Counted from the first letter of the stretch, positions 37,123 to 46,074 are shown. The stretch is DNA of 59,698 nt from Alphaproteobacteria bacterium (GCA_024280475.1 JAJRQA010000227.1:1-59698), one strand, 5' to 3'. A program made the numbers and translations. The notes: generated by a model not told the origin, from the letters alone.

Positions 37123-38517
37123 TCAGTGAGCAAGCCATTGCGCAAAATCCTTGAGAGCGCGTTGGCTGTTGGCGAGCTTGCGGGCGATACTCTTTTGCTT
37201 ACCCTTGATCTTTTTGCCGTCCTCGTCATGGGTCGGAATTTCGACAGCTGGAAATAGTCCAAAATTGACGTTCATCGGTTGAAAACTGCGTTTTGCGATA
37301 AGATGGCCACCCGTGATATGTTCAATCAACGCACCGTGGGCGCTTGTTTTTGGAGGCGGAGAGAGTTGGCCGCTTGTCTCGCCTTGCTGCACTTCATGGG
37401 CGGCAAAACGCCCGGCAAGCAAGCCCATGGCAGCAGACTCGACATATCCCTCAACGCCGGTGATCTGACCAGCAAAGCGTATGCGCGGTTCTGTGATTAA
37501 TCGAAGGGATTGATCTAGCAATTTGGGGCTGTTCAGAAATGTATTCCTGTGCAGGCCGCCAAGGCGCGCGAACACAGCATTCTCAAGTCCAGGAATTTTC
37601 CGGAATATGCGCGTTTGCTCGCCATAGATCAGCTTGGTCTGAAACCCGACCATATTCCAAAGCGTGCCAAGAGCATTGTCCTGGCGGAGTTGAATAATGG
37701 CGTGGGGTTTCACATCTGGATCATGAGGATTGGTCAGGCCCACAGGCTTCATGGGACCAAAGCGCAAAGTCTCGGCACCGCGCTCGGCCATGACCTCAAT
37801 GGGCAGACAACCCTCGAAATAAGGAGTGCTTTTCTCCCATTCTTTAAAATCGGTTTTTTCGCCATCAACCAGATCAGCAATAAATGTTTCGTACTGTTCT
37901 TTATCAAGCGCGCAATTGATATAGTCGGCGCCAGTGCCTCCAGGACCTTTTTTGTCATATCGTGATTGAAACCAGACTTTGTCAAAATCAATGCTGTCTT
38001 TGTGAATGATAGGGGCGATGGCATCGAAAAAGGCTAATTCGTCCTGGCCAGTCAGCTCGCCGATTGCCGCGCCAAGCTTGTCCGAAGTCAAAGGACCGCT
38101 GGCGATGATGGTGGAGGCGGCTTCATTGACAGGAATTTGGGATATTTCGCCGCGCTGCAAATCAATCAAATCATGGCCAGCCAGCTTGCTGCTTACATAT
38201 TGGGAAAACTGGTTACGGTCGACGGCCAAGGCGCCGCCTGCAGGGAGTTTTGTGGCATCCGCCGCTTCCATTATCAAAGACCCTGCAAGCCGCATTTCTT
38301 GATGGATGACACCAACTGCATTCTGGTTGTGATCATCGGAGCGAAAAGAATTGGAGCATACCAGCTCCGCGCAGCCATCGCCTTGATGAGCCTGCGTCGT
38401 TATAAGCGGGCGCATCTCATGCAGCGCGACACTGACCCCCGCATTCGCCAGTTGCCAGGCAGCTTCGGAACCGGCAAGACCTGCTCCAATGATGTGTACT
38501 CTACGATTGTGATCCAT
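37123..38517 (-). CDS. trmFO: Methylenetetrahydrofolate--tRNA-(uracil-5-)-methyltransferase
   Basis: Flavin- and folate-dependent enzyme that makes ribothymidine at position 54 of tRNAs. 464 residues from the ATG at 38517, preceded by AAGGA. The FAD-binding Rossmann motif [18 protein letters not shown] is at the N-terminus, [16 protein letters not shown] near residue 53, and [18 protein letters not shown] near 345 closes the FAD site. Alphaproteobacteria commonly use TrmFO in place of SAM-dependent TrmA. The gene is convergent with the SGNH hydrolase, nine bases apart. Confidence 0.95.
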   Translation of the reverse strand: MDHNRRVHIIGAGLAGSEAAWQLANAGVSVALHEMRPLITTQAHQGDGCAELVCSNSFRSDDHNQNAVGVIHQEMRLAGSLIMEAADATKLPAGGALAVDRNQFSQYVSSKLAGHDLIDLQRGEISQIPVNEAASTIIASGPLTSDKLGAAIGELTGQDELAFFDAIAPIIHKDSIDFDKVWFQSRYDKKGPGGTGADYINCALDKEQYETFIADLVDGEKTDFKEWEKSTPYFEGCLPIEVMAERGAETLRFGPMKPVGLTNPHDPDVKPHAIIQLRQDNALGTLWNMVGFQTKLIYGEQTRIFRKIPGLENAVFARLGGLHRNTFLNSPKLLDQSLRLITEPRIRFAGQITGVEGYVESAAMGLLAGRFAAHEVQQGETSGQLSPPPKTSAHGALIEHITGGHLIAKRSFQPMNVNFGLFPAVEIPTHDEDGKKIKGKQKSIARKLANSQRALKDFAQWLAH

Positions 38518-38745
38518 GATTTCCTTAATGAACATATCCACCAGGAGGTGGAAATTGTTTGCCTTTCGAGCAATTTTATTGTTTTAAGATTGTCTACCAT
38601 ATTACCTGTGCGGTTTTGGCCTGTGTTCTCTTGGCTGTAGTGTGCTAAACAGGTCTAAAAAACAATCAAAATCTAGTTAGATCTCTGGAAATCATTTTGA
38701 ATCCAGATATATTGCCATCTTGCTATTACGGAAGTACAGCGGCAC

Positions 38746-40347
38746 ATGTCAAAAGGTTCCGATAAAATAAAAAACAGCGTCAAGGAAATTGCCAAGCGAG
38801 CAAATGCCGAGGCCAAACATTTAGCGCATGAAGCAGCCGAAGTTGCCAAGCATGCCGCCCATAATGTCAGCGATATGGGCAGGGGGACGAGCCACTATGT
38901 TGGTCGGCTTCCGGCCCTGCGAAGTCTTGGTTTCTTCTTTCGCGAAAAAAGATGGTTTTTCATCTCAATGATTGTTGGCGCGATCATCATCAACATGCCG
39001 CAGGTTTCTGGCCTTTCTGCTGACGGTCAAATCGTCATGGCCATGTCTGTAATGGCTGTTATTTTGTTTGTCACTGAACCTATTCCCCTGCCAACAGTTG
39101 CTCTGCTTATTATCGTCGGGCAGGTAATGTTACTGGGCACAGACTCAACAACCGTCGCCAAATCCTTGATGAGCGATAGTGTGTTGTTTATAATGGGTTC
39201 TTTGATGCTGGCGGTTGCCGTTGTCAAACAAAAACTGGACAAGCGCATTGCCTTTTTGATCGTCAAGGTCACGGGCACCAAAACCGCTAATATCGCAGTT
39301 GGTATATCCGTGGTCTCTGGTGTTTTGGCTTCCGTCATTGGCGAACACACTGTTGCAGCCATGATGCTGCCGGTGGCGATTACCCTTATTACACTTACAT
39401 CAGATGATCCAAAAGCTGTGCGAAACCTCGCAGCTGTGCTGTTGTTTTCGATCTCTTATGGCTGTTCCGTCGCTGGTATTGGCACCCCTTCCGGCGGCGC
39501 ACGTAATGCCATCATGATTGGCTATTGGAAAGAGTTTTTCTTTGATCCAACTAATCCCGAGACCCGCAAATATATCATCGATTACATCACCTGGATCGTC
39601 TATTGCTATCCCGTTTTCCTGGCGCAACTGCCATTTGTGACGATGATCTTGCTCTATACGTTCAAACCTGAATATTCCAATCTGTCGCGAGCGGTTGTAA
39701 AACTTCGCCAGCAGATTGTTGAAGAAGGTCCTATGAAACAGGGTGACTGGGTTGCCATTGCTGTATTTTTTCTGACCTTCATCGGCTGGGTGATGTTTTC
39801 TGACACGATAGGCCTTGGCACTGTTGCCATCGCTGGCGCTGCGGCTTTCTTGATCATTGGACTGGTGCACTGGAATGATGTCAATAATGGCGTCAACTGG
39901 GGGGTCGTGTTGCTTTACGCTGCGGCTATATCGCTTGGCGTGCAAATGAAAGACACAGGCGCCGCGTCCTGGATTGCGATCAGCTTCAAAGATATGCTGA
40001 CACCGATTGGTGTCGATCAGGGTATTCCGCTGTGGGTAGCGATATCAGCACTGACAACGGCTGTTACGAACACGATGTCAAATGGCGCAGCCGTTGCTGT
40101 GCTTGGCCCCATCGTCCTGCAATTGGCGCAATCTGCTGGTGAGAGCCCGATAATCATCGGTTTCATCACGGCCGTCTCGTCTGCTTTTGCATATCTGACT
40201 GTCATCGGCACACCGGCTTGTACCATTGTTTATTCATCGGGTTATCTGAAAACCACAGACTTTTTGCTTGTGGGCATACGCATGGTTGCCATGTCGACCC
40301 TTATTCTCATGCTGTTTGCGTCCCTCTATTGGCCGTTGCTCGCCTAA
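38746..40347 (+). CDS. DASS family (SLC13-like) transporter with N-terminal amphipathic extension
   Basis: A 533-residue divalent anion:sodium symporter-like membrane protein. Residues 1-60 form a soluble Lys/Ala/His-rich helix (KEIAKRANAEAKHLAHEAAE) not usual for the family. About a dozen membrane helices follow. The two SNT motifs that bind sodium and substrate in VcINDY are changed: the first reads GEHTVAAMM near residue 199, the second TNTMSNGAAVAV near 441-452, with Gly for Thr. The general fold is clear (PIPLPTVALLI, GIGTPSGGARNAIMIGYW), but substrate and coupling ion cannot be assumed. Divergent from trmFO across 228 bases. Confidence 0.85.
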   Translation: MSKGSDKIKNSVKEIAKRANAEAKHLAHEAAEVAKHAAHNVSDMGRGTSHYVGRLPALRSLGFFFREKRWFFISMIVGAIIINMPQVSGLSADGQIVMAMSVMAVILFVTEPIPLPTVALLIIVGQVMLLGTDSTTVAKSLMSDSVLFIMGSLMLAVAVVKQKLDKRIAFLIVKVTGTKTANIAVGISVVSGVLASVIGEHTVAAMMLPVAITLITLTSDDPKAVRNLAAVLLFSISYGCSVAGIGTPSGGARNAIMIGYWKEFFFDPTNPETRKYIIDYITWIVYCYPVFLAQLPFVTMILLYTFKPEYSNLSRAVVKLRQQIVEEGPMKQGDWVAIAVFFLTFIGWVMFSDTIGLGTVAIAGAAAFLIIGLVHWNDVNNGVNWGVVLLYAAAISLGVQMKDTGAASWIAISFKDMLTPIGVDQGIPLWVAISALTTAVTNTMSNGAAVAVLGPIVLQLAQSAGESPIIIGFITAVSSAFAYLTVIGTPACTIVYSSGYLKTTDFLLVGIRMVAMSTLILMLFASLYWPLLA

Positions 40348-40351
40348 AGTT

Positions 40352-40387
40352 TGCAACACCAAATTGGGTTGCATAAATGCAATTTTT
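40352..40387 (+). terminator. Candidate terminator of the DASS gene
   Basis: TGCAAC-A-CC pairs with GG-GTTGCA (40352-40373), and a T-run follows about 10 bases later (40383-40387). The distance to the T-run makes this weaker than the other terminators here. Confidence 0.4.
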
Positions 40388-40413
40388 CAACAGGTCTTGC
40401 AAATCGGCTGGGA

Positions 40414-40443
40414 TTGTTGTCTAAACGAATTGTTAAGTATAAA
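40414..40443 (+). promoter_or_regulatory. Candidate promoter of the leuA leader transcript
   Basis: TTGTTG (40414-40419), 18 bases, then TATAAA (40438-40443). It lies about 90 bases ahead of the Leu-rich leader ORF and would give a leader RNA of about 370 bases before leuA. Inferred from sequence alone. Confidence 0.4.
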
Positions 40444-40530
40444 TTCTATTCGGTTGGTATGATTTACGAGACCTTATTAAAATTAAGATCAAATAGATGT
40501 AGCTAAGGGAAGTTTTTTAAAATAACGAAC

Positions 40531-40704
40531 ATGGCGAAACAGATGAGCAATCGAAATACAGCGTCTATCGAGACCGCTCGATTCAGCACATTGCTGGAAG
40601 AGGGCGCTTCTGCGCTCTTTTTGCTGTTACTTGCTAGCCTGTTATTTGCTCCTGAAACCGTTGGGAACACACTTTCCCTGGTCCTACGCCTTATGAACCC
40701 CTAA
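40531..40704 (+). CDS. Leucine-rich leader ORF upstream of leuA (candidate attenuator peptide)
   Basis: A 57-residue ORF in the 469-base gap before leuA, starting at the ATG at 40531 or in frame at 40543. Thirteen residues are Leu, eleven of them in the last 33, including SALFLLLLASLLF and TLSLVLRLMNP just before the stop. Leu codons crowded before a stop and ahead of leuA are the hallmark of attenuation by a leader peptide. The hydrophobic stretch could also make it a one-helix membrane peptide. No good ribosome-binding site is seen (AAGGGAAG is 19 bases upstream), so translation is plausible but unproven. Confidence 0.5.
   Translation: MAKQMSNRNTASIETARFSTLLEEGASALFLLLLASLLFAPETVGNTLSLVLRLMNP
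40597..40623 (+). promoter_or_regulatory. Terminator-like hairpin inside the leuA leader
   Basis: AAGAGGGCGC pairs with GCGCTCTTTT (with G-T pairs) around TTCT, and the 3' arm runs into a T-stretch. The form is that of an intrinsic terminator placed within the leader ORF, just before its first cluster of Leu codons, so ribosome position could control it. Confidence 0.45.
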
Positions 40705-40742
40705 GCAGGGGCGGTCCGTTTGCGGGCGCATGCTTTAGGGGT
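40695..40742 (+). promoter_or_regulatory. Alternative-pairing region at the end of the leuA leader
   Basis: ACCCCTAAGCA, which holds the leader stop codon, can pair with TGCTTTAGGGGT some 23 bases later. Its CCCC can instead pair locally with GGGG at 40708-40711. Two exclusive structures at the leader stop are what an attenuator or translation switch needs, but no T-run follows this one. Confidence 0.4.
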
Positions 40743-40816
40743 AACTCTTCATAAACATTGCGAAATTAACGCGCCATCGTATACTTATGCGAGGCCGTGA
40801 ACAAGGACCACTTCTT

Positions 40817-42412
40817 ATGGGACAAAATAAAACTGATATCAAACCCGTCAAAACCGGTAAGGCTGATGCTGATCGCGTGATCATTTTTGATACAACCTTG
40901 CGCGATGGCGAACAATCGCCAGGGGCTTCCATGTCATTGGAAGAAAAGATACAAGTTGCCCAAATTCTCGATCAGATGGGCGTGGATATTATTGAGGCCG
41001 GTTTTCCAATTGCCTCACCTGGTGATTTCGAATCGGTTCGGCAGGTCGCAAAAACCGTCAAATCCGCTTCGGTTTGTGGATTGGCCCGTGCCTCGATCAA
41101 GGATATTGATCGTGCCGGGCAGGCTCTGCGTGATGCGATCAATCCCCGTATCCATACCTTTATCTCCACGTCTCCCGTGCATATGAAATACAAGTTGCAA
41201 ATGCATGCCGATGAAGTGCTTGAAATGGTCACCAGCAGTGTCACGCATGCACGTACTTATACCGACAATGTTGAATGGTCGGCAGAAGACGCAACCCGCA
41301 CAGAACACGACTTCTTGTGCCGCTGTGTAGAAGCTGCGATCAAGGCGGGTGCTGGCACCATCAACATCCCTGACACAGTGGGTTATACGGTGCCTGAAGA
41401 AATGTTCGCGCTGATCAAGATGCTGCGCGAGCGTGTTGAAGGTGCAGACAAAGTAATATTTTCCACCCATTGCCATGATGATCTGGGCATGGGCGTTGCC
41501 AACTCACTTGCCGGGGTGCGTGCAGGTGCCCGCCAGGTAGAGTGCACAATCAACGGCTTGGGGGAACGAGCAGGCAACGCTGCCCTTGAAGAAATTGTTA
41601 TGGCGATTAATACGCGCAATGACGTCTTGCCCTTCTGGACCAATATTGACCCGACCTTTATTACGCGCGCCTCAAAATTGGTATCAGCGGTGACGGCTTT
41701 TCCTGTGCAGTCAAACAAGGCTATCGTTGGGAAAAATGCCTTTGCCCATGAAAGCGGTATTCATCAAGACGGCATGCTCAAAAATACGCAGACCTACGAA
41801 ATCATGACACCCGAAAGTGTCGGCCTGAAAGAAAGTTCGTTGGTGATGGGGAAACATTCGGGGCGCCACGCCTTCAAAGAAAAACTCAAGGATCTGGGCT
41901 ACGAGTTGGCTGACAATGATTTTCAAGATGCCTTCAAGCGATTTAAAGACCTGGCTGATCACAAGAAACATGTCTTTGACGAAGATATTGAAGCTTTGGT
42001 AGATGATCAGGTGTCAAAGGCCAACGAAAATATCAAGGTTGTGGCGCTGACTGTGATTGCCGGCACTGGCGGTCCGCAAAAAGCCACCATCACACTTGAA
42101 GTCGAGGGACATCATGAAACTCGCGAAGCAACGGGTGAGGGCCCTGTCGACAGTATTTTCAATGCTATCAGAGAAATCGTCAATCATAATGCCCGATTGG
42201 CCCTCTATGAGGTGAGCGCTGTTACCGCGGGGACTGACGCGCAAGCGGAGGTCATGGTCCGTCTGTCAGAAGATGGCAGGACTGTAACGGGACGAAGCGC
42301 CGACCAGGACACAATGGTCGCGTCTGCAAGGGCTTATATCAGCGCGCTAAACAAGCTGCTGGCCAAACGCCAAAAAGGTGATGTTGACGCAAAACTGCAT
42401 GTCGTCGAATAG
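40817..42412 (+). CDS. leuA: 2-isopropylmalate synthase
   Basis: First committed enzyme of leucine synthesis, condensing 2-oxoisovalerate with acetyl-CoA. 531 residues from the ATG at 40817, which has AAGGA about 10 bases upstream; an ATG at 40787 is in frame and cannot be excluded. The TIM barrel begins with FDTTLRDGEQSPGASM, the metal site is STHCHDDLGMGVANSLAG, and GKHSGRHAF precedes the C-terminal LeuA regulatory domain that senses leucine. Regulation by a leucine-rich leader upstream is likely. Confidence 0.95.
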   Translation: MGQNKTDIKPVKTGKADADRVIIFDTTLRDGEQSPGASMSLEEKIQVAQILDQMGVDIIEAGFPIASPGDFESVRQVAKTVKSASVCGLARASIKDIDRAGQALRDAINPRIHTFISTSPVHMKYKLQMHADEVLEMVTSSVTHARTYTDNVEWSAEDATRTEHDFLCRCVEAAIKAGAGTINIPDTVGYTVPEEMFALIKMLRERVEGADKVIFSTHCHDDLGMGVANSLAGVRAGARQVECTINGLGERAGNAALEEIVMAINTRNDVLPFWTNIDPTFITRASKLVSAVTAFPVQSNKAIVGKNAFAHESGIHQDGMLKNTQTYEIMTPESVGLKESSLVMGKHSGRHAFKEKLKDLGYELADNDFQDAFKRFKDLADHKKHVFDEDIEALVDDQVSKANENIKVVALTVIAGTGGPQKATITLEVEGHHETREATGEGPVDSIFNAIREIVNHNARLALYEVSAVTAGTDAQAEVMVRLSEDGRTVTGRSADQDTMVASARAYISALNKLLAKRQKGDVDAKLHVVE

Positions 42413-42440
42413 ACGCTAGAGATCCAGATCATAACGAACC

Positions 42441-42478
42441 GGGGTCCTCCAGAATTACTGGAGGACCCCTATGTGTTT
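42441..42478 (+). terminator. Terminator of leuA
   Basis: A perfect 12-bp stem GGGGTCCTCCAG/CTGGAGGACCCC with loop AATTA, and a T-run beginning about 5 bases after it. Confidence 0.75.
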
Positions 42479-42505
42479 TTGGCATAGATGCTATTTGACT
42501 GAATA

Positions 42506-42582
42506 TGGTGATCCCGGGAGGATTCGAACCTCCGACCTTGAGCTTAGAAGGCTCCTGCTCTATCCAACTGAGCTACGGGACC
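42506..42582 (-). tRNA. tRNA-Arg (anticodon UCU), CCA encoded
   Basis: Folds as a full cloverleaf on the reverse strand. Acceptor GGTCCCG/CGGGATC with one G-T pair; D arm GCTC/GAGC; anticodon loop CTTCTAA, giving anticodon TCT for AGA and AGG codons; T arm GGAGG/CCTCC with loop TTCGAAT. The anticodon stem has a G-A mismatch at its top pair. The discriminator A and the CCA end (42506-42508) are encoded. Confidence 0.96.
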
Positions 42583-42884
42583 AAATGATTAAATGACGAA
42601 GACATTGTCTTTTAGAAATGAAACAGCATCACCAATCACGCTAATCTATCTTGTTTGATTGAATTTAATGGCCTTCCTTGCCAGAAAAGGCAATAATTAT
42701 CCAGATGATTATCAACCTAATTGGAAATTATTACTATTCTTGGCGATAATCTCATTTTCTGGACTTCGCAAGAGGTTGGGGAATGGCCTTGCTGGCGAGC
42801 AGGATGTATAAACTTATTGAAGAGCCGTGTGCGAATGGTTTTTCACACGACAAGCAGCGAAACGATAAATGAGAGAGTGAACAC
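42583..42884. other. Gene-free stretch between tRNA-Arg and the zinc peptidase gene
   Basis: About 300 AT-rich bases with the tRNA promoter region on one side and the peptidase leader on the other. The only structure I see is a short CGTGTG/CACACG hairpin near 42826-42850. An open frame at 42721 has no coding character. Confidence 0.5.
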
Positions 42885-43886
42885 ATGCGTTGGAAAGGTC
42901 GTCGCAAGAGCGACAATGTGGAAGATCGGCGCGGTCAAGGCGGTGGGGGTGGGCTTCGCTTTCCGTTCCCAGGTGGCAGAGGCGCACGTCGTGGTGGTGG
43001 CATGGGCATTATGGGTATCATAATCGTCGTCGGCATTATGATCTTTTTCCCTAAATTTGGTAAATTGATTCTTGGTGGCGGTGGTGGCGGTAACGGTTTT
43101 CCAGGTATCGAACTCCCGCGCATGCCCGATAATGCTACGAATAGGCGCATTACACCCGATCAAGGGCGCGCAAGGCGAAATGCTGGCATTCCTCGCGGTG
43201 GCATGGAAGACAGGTATGGATCAAGAAACGAAAAAAACGGGGTCAGTGATGAGATGCGCGGGTTCTTGTCTGTTGTACTTGCCGATACAGAAGATGTCTG
43301 GACGAACATTTTTGACCGTATGGGACGTACCTATAGAGAACCCAAAATGGTGATGTTTTCGGGTTCAACAAGAACCGCTTGCGGCGTGGGTATGCGTCAG
43401 ATGGGACCGTTTTATTGTCCAAGCGATCAGAAAGTCTACATCGATACGGCGTTTTATAAAGAGCTCTCCAGAAAGTTCGGAGCCTCGGGGGACTTCGCGC
43501 AAGCCTATGTGATTGCTCATGAAATCGGACATCACGTGCAGACTTTGCTGGGGATAACCGACAAGGTCCAGAAGTACAAGATGCGTCATGGTCAAAAGAG
43601 TACAAAATCGAACGCTATTCAGGTTCGCATGGAATTACAGGCTGATTGTATGGCCGGTGTCTGGGCGAAGCGGGCTGATCGTGCCAAAAATATTCTCGAA
43701 CGCGGCGATCTTGAGGAAGCTCTCAATGCGGCAAATGCTATTGGCGACGACAAGATTCAAAAACGCACAACGGGATATGTCGTACCTGACAGCTTTACGC
43801 ATGGCTCCTCCAAGCAGCGAGTGAGCTGGTTTAAAAGGGGATTTGCGCGCGGTGATGTTTCGACTTGTGATACCTTTACATCGTAA
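42885..43886 (+). CDS. Membrane-anchored neutral zinc metallopeptidase (YpfJ family)
   Basis: A 333-residue protein of the YpfJ/PF04228 family of predicted zinc metalloproteases. A basic, Gly-rich N-terminus is followed by one membrane helix at about 41-58 (MGIIIVVGIMIFF), another Gly-rich stretch, and the peptidase domain. The zinc site is AHEIGHHVQTLLG near residue 211, with a later MELQADCMAGVWA segment near 248 supplying the third ligand. All expected residues are present. Substrate unknown. The domain is likely periplasmic. Confidence 0.88.
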   Translation: MRWKGRRKSDNVEDRRGQGGGGGLRFPFPGGRGARRGGGMGIMGIIIVVGIMIFFPKFGKLILGGGGGGNGFPGIELPRMPDNATNRRITPDQGRARRNAGIPRGGMEDRYGSRNEKNGVSDEMRGFLSVVLADTEDVWTNIFDRMGRTYREPKMVMFSGSTRTACGVGMRQMGPFYCPSDQKVYIDTAFYKELSRKFGASGDFAQAYVIAHEIGHHVQTLLGITDKVQKYKMRHGQKSTKSNAIQVRMELQADCMAGVWAKRADRAKNILERGDLEEALNAANAIGDDKIQKRTTGYVVPDSFTHGSSKQRVSWFKRGFARGDVSTCDTFTS

Positions 43887-43934
43887 ATCAGACACGGTGA
43901 TTGTGCATTAGATCCCTTCGGAAGGTGCTGTCTG

Positions 43935-44585
43935 ATGGTTCAAAATCTTATTCAGATACCCGGGCTTGACGCTGAAGCCAACAAGCTCGTGGCGACTAAA
44001 GGCATTTTTGTTACTGCTCCACAAGGGGCAAGAGTTTTCGATCCAGGAAAGAGCTGTGAGCTGTTTTATCTGCTAACGCAAGGCTCCATCAGAGTGCAAA
44101 TCGTTGCCTTAAGCGGTCGTGAAATAGTTCTTTACCGAGTAGGGCCAGGCGAAGCTTGCGTCATGACGGTATCCTGCCTTTTAAGCCATACCCCCTATAG
44201 CGGCGAGGGTATAGTTGAACAATCACTGGAGGGCTACGCCATTGGCTTGCCGCTTTTCCAAGAGCTGATGGCGAGTTCGCCAGAATTTAGAAATGCGATA
44301 ATTGGCGATTATTCTGAGCGCTTTATTGATTTGGTCAAGGTGTTGGAGGATGTCGCTTTTCGACCGCTAGAATCGCGCTTGGCTGCCCGCTTGCTGGAAT
44401 TGGATAATGGGTTGGGGATTGTCCCTTGTACCCATCAATTTCTGGCGACTGATCTGGGATCTGCGCGCGAAGTCATTTCGCGTTTGTTAAAACGCTGGGA
44501 AGAAAATGGACTGATCGTTCTTGAACGCGGAAAAATCAATATCATCTTGAAGAACAGCCTCACAAATTTCAAAGACAGTTCATGA
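43935..44585 (+). CDS. Crp/Fnr family transcriptional regulator
   Basis: A 216-residue regulator with an N-terminal cyclic-nucleotide-binding-like beta barrel (residues about 20-130) and a C-terminal winged helix. The recognition helix is TDLGSAREVISRLLKRWEENG near 170-190. The N-terminus lacks the Fnr Fe-S cysteine cluster, and the cNMP phosphate-binding Arg is not evident, so it belongs to a group with another signal. This group is often found beside a DUF2892 gene, as here, and two palindromes lie between the two genes. Confidence 0.88.
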   Translation: MVQNLIQIPGLDAEANKLVATKGIFVTAPQGARVFDPGKSCELFYLLTQGSIRVQIVALSGREIVLYRVGPGEACVMTVSCLLSHTPYSGEGIVEQSLEGYAIGLPLFQELMASSPEFRNAIIGDYSERFIDLVKVLEDVAFRPLESRLAARLLELDNGLGIVPCTHQFLATDLGSAREVISRLLKRWEENGLIVLERGKINIILKNSLTNFKDSS

Positions 44586-44635
44586 TTGGGCTAACAAGAA
44601 AAGTTTGCCATTGGTTCATGTCATTTTATTATTTT

Positions 44636-44648
44636 GTGACTAAGTCAC
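44636..44648. promoter_or_regulatory. Perfect palindrome GTGACTAAGTCAC
   Basis: A 13-base perfect palindrome between the Crp/Fnr-type gene and the DUF2892 gene, with TGTGA and TCAC half-sites as in Crp/Fnr operators but closer together. Candidate operator of the adjacent regulator. Confidence 0.45.
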
Positions 44649-44692
44649 CGACTTAAAACGGGTGATTGCATAAGGTGAATACAATCAGTGAC

Positions 44693-44711
44693 GAATGACA
44701 TCATGTCATTC
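44693..44711. promoter_or_regulatory. Perfect palindrome GAATGACATCATGTCATTC
   Basis: A 19-base perfect palindrome (9+1+9) that ends 32 bases before the DUF2892 start codon, where it could cover the promoter. It is the most symmetrical site in the window outside the terminators. With no T-run it is not a terminator. Candidate binding site of a dimeric regulator, most simply the Crp/Fnr protein encoded upstream. Confidence 0.55.
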
Positions 44712-44743
44712 AAGCTGCACTAATATTTCAGGGAGAATAAATC

Positions 44744-44971
44744 ATGAAGGTAAATGTAGGTTCTTTTGATCGTACGCTACGTATCGTTGTCGGTCTGGTT
44801 TTGCTGTCTATGACACCGCTCATTAGTGGCTTGATGGCCGACATGTTAGGGATGTCTCTTGGCTCGCCGTTGGGCAATATCGCCTGGATTGGCGTCGTAC
44901 CGCTTTTCACGGCGCTAATCGGTTGGTGCCCACTATATTCAATCGTCGGGATCAAGACCTGTAAGGCCTAG
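44744..44971 (+). CDS. DUF2892 (YgaP-like) small membrane protein
   Basis: A 75-residue inner-membrane protein of the DUF2892 family: KVNVGSFDRTLRIVVGLVLL at the start, two membrane helices, and the C-terminal GWCPLYSIVGIKTC with the two conserved cysteines. In YgaP the same module carries a rhodanese, so a link to sulfur or redox chemistry is possible. A GGGAG ribosome-binding site lies upstream. Likely controlled by the adjacent Crp/Fnr protein through the palindromes. Confidence 0.88.
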   Translation: MKVNVGSFDRTLRIVVGLVLLSMTPLISGLMADMLGMSLGSPLGNIAWIGVVPLFTALIGWCPLYSIVGIKTCKA

Positions 44972-44983
44972 CTTTATTTGGCA

Positions 44984-45031
44984 GATCAAAAAAAGCGCTC
45001 ATCAAATAATGATGAGCGCTTTTTTTTGATC
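44984..45031. terminator. Bidirectional terminator with long perfect stem
   Basis: AGCGCTCATCA and TGATGAGCGCT pair around AATAA, flanked by an A-run on one side and a T-run on the other and by outer GATC/GATC pairs. Serves both the DUF2892 gene and the reverse SPOR-like gene. Confidence 0.93.
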
Positions 45032-45048
45032 CAAAGAAAAATGCAACG

Positions 45049-45783
45049 CTATCTTCCCGCTGTTGTTATTCTTCCCATACCACTTTGGAAATTGGTTTCC
45101 TGACAATCAATATTGGCAATTGACATTTTTTTACAATGACTGACAGCAGCACTCATTCTTTCAAATGGACCGGCTATCAATGTGTAAAGAGGAAGATCAG
45201 CTGTTCCTTTGTCCGCAAAATGAGCCTTAAGACCTTTTAGCAGACCTGGATTACTCTTTTTCAGATTTCTCCAGTGACGTTCCAGAGAATCGATTGATCG
45301 AGCCGAGGCCAGATCAACACCATAGCTTTTACTTTGTGGATCCGCCGAAAGCTGCATGACATTGTCGTCTGCAGTCAAGGGCAGGACGTTAATGGTCACT
45401 TTTTGGGACGGTTTAGCGGCTGGATAGGATGCATTGCTATTTTGCCCGTCGTTTTCCAAGCCAAACCCTGCGGGTTGACCTGGAAGCGCGGCAGTGCTTG
45501 GGCCGAGCGCTTCTTCCAGATTTGACAGTTTGCGAGATAATTTTTTCTCGCGACTGGTCAATTCTTGAACATGAGCGCGCAGGGCGGCTACTTCTTGCTG
45601 CACGGGTGTCCTGACAGACGAACCGGTCATGTTACTTTGCGCAATCATCGTACTGTTTGAGCGCTGACTACCAGTTCCTGTTGCCAGAAATCCTATATAG
45701 CCCATGGCGACGAAGCCGGCCATTGACCAAACTGCAACCAGACCATTCTTTTGAATGAAGCTCTTTTTTTTCACTTGGGGCAT
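45049..45783 (-). CDS. SPOR-like periplasmic protein with membrane anchor and coiled coil
   Basis: A 244-residue protein: short basic cytoplasmic end (MPQVKKKSFIQK), one membrane helix at about 14-34, a coiled coil at about 64-95 (EVAALRAHVQELTSREKKLS), a linker, and a C-terminal domain from about 150 that looks like SPOR (YGVDLASARSIDSLERHWR, then YTLIAGPFERMSAAVSHCK). Two cysteines near the end could pair. The SPOR assignment is by pattern only. No gene name is known to me. Confidence 0.7.
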   Translation of the reverse strand: MPQVKKKSFIQKNGLVAVWSMAGFVAMGYIGFLATGTGSQRSNSTMIAQSNMTGSSVRTPVQQEVAALRAHVQELTSREKKLSRKLSNLEEALGPSTAALPGQPAGFGLENDGQNSNASYPAAKPSQKVTINVLPLTADDNVMQLSADPQSKSYGVDLASARSIDSLERHWRNLKKSNPGLLKGLKAHFADKGTADLPLYTLIAGPFERMSAAVSHCKKMSIANIDCQETNFQSGMGRITTAGR

Positions 45784-46074
45784 GATAAGTCTGTTTAACC
45801 GTCTTTGTTAGTCTAAAAGGCCGTGTCGATGGCCAAGAAGAACGCCTTATATACCTATATCAAGACCTATAACAAGCATAAATCTCAACGCAATGGTTAC
45901 CATAATAACGCTATATGGTTTTTTTTGTTTTAATATGTCAAAAGAAACAAAAAGGCTCTGTTTAATATAAACTCCTTGTTCATGAGACACAAATAGACAC
46001 GCTGATTAATGCTATGGCGCATCGCACAAGGTGCAATAAACAGTTTTAGATATATATCGGAGGAAATGACGCTT

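Noticed and set aside
39400-39945. Reverse 181-residue open frame in the DASS gene
   Set aside because: Antisense to membrane helices; rich in His/Arg as expected from reversed hydrophobic codons.
42721-43023. Forward open frame before the zinc peptidase
   Set aside because: Overlaps the peptidase start in another frame, no family match; the peptidase has its own site at 42885.
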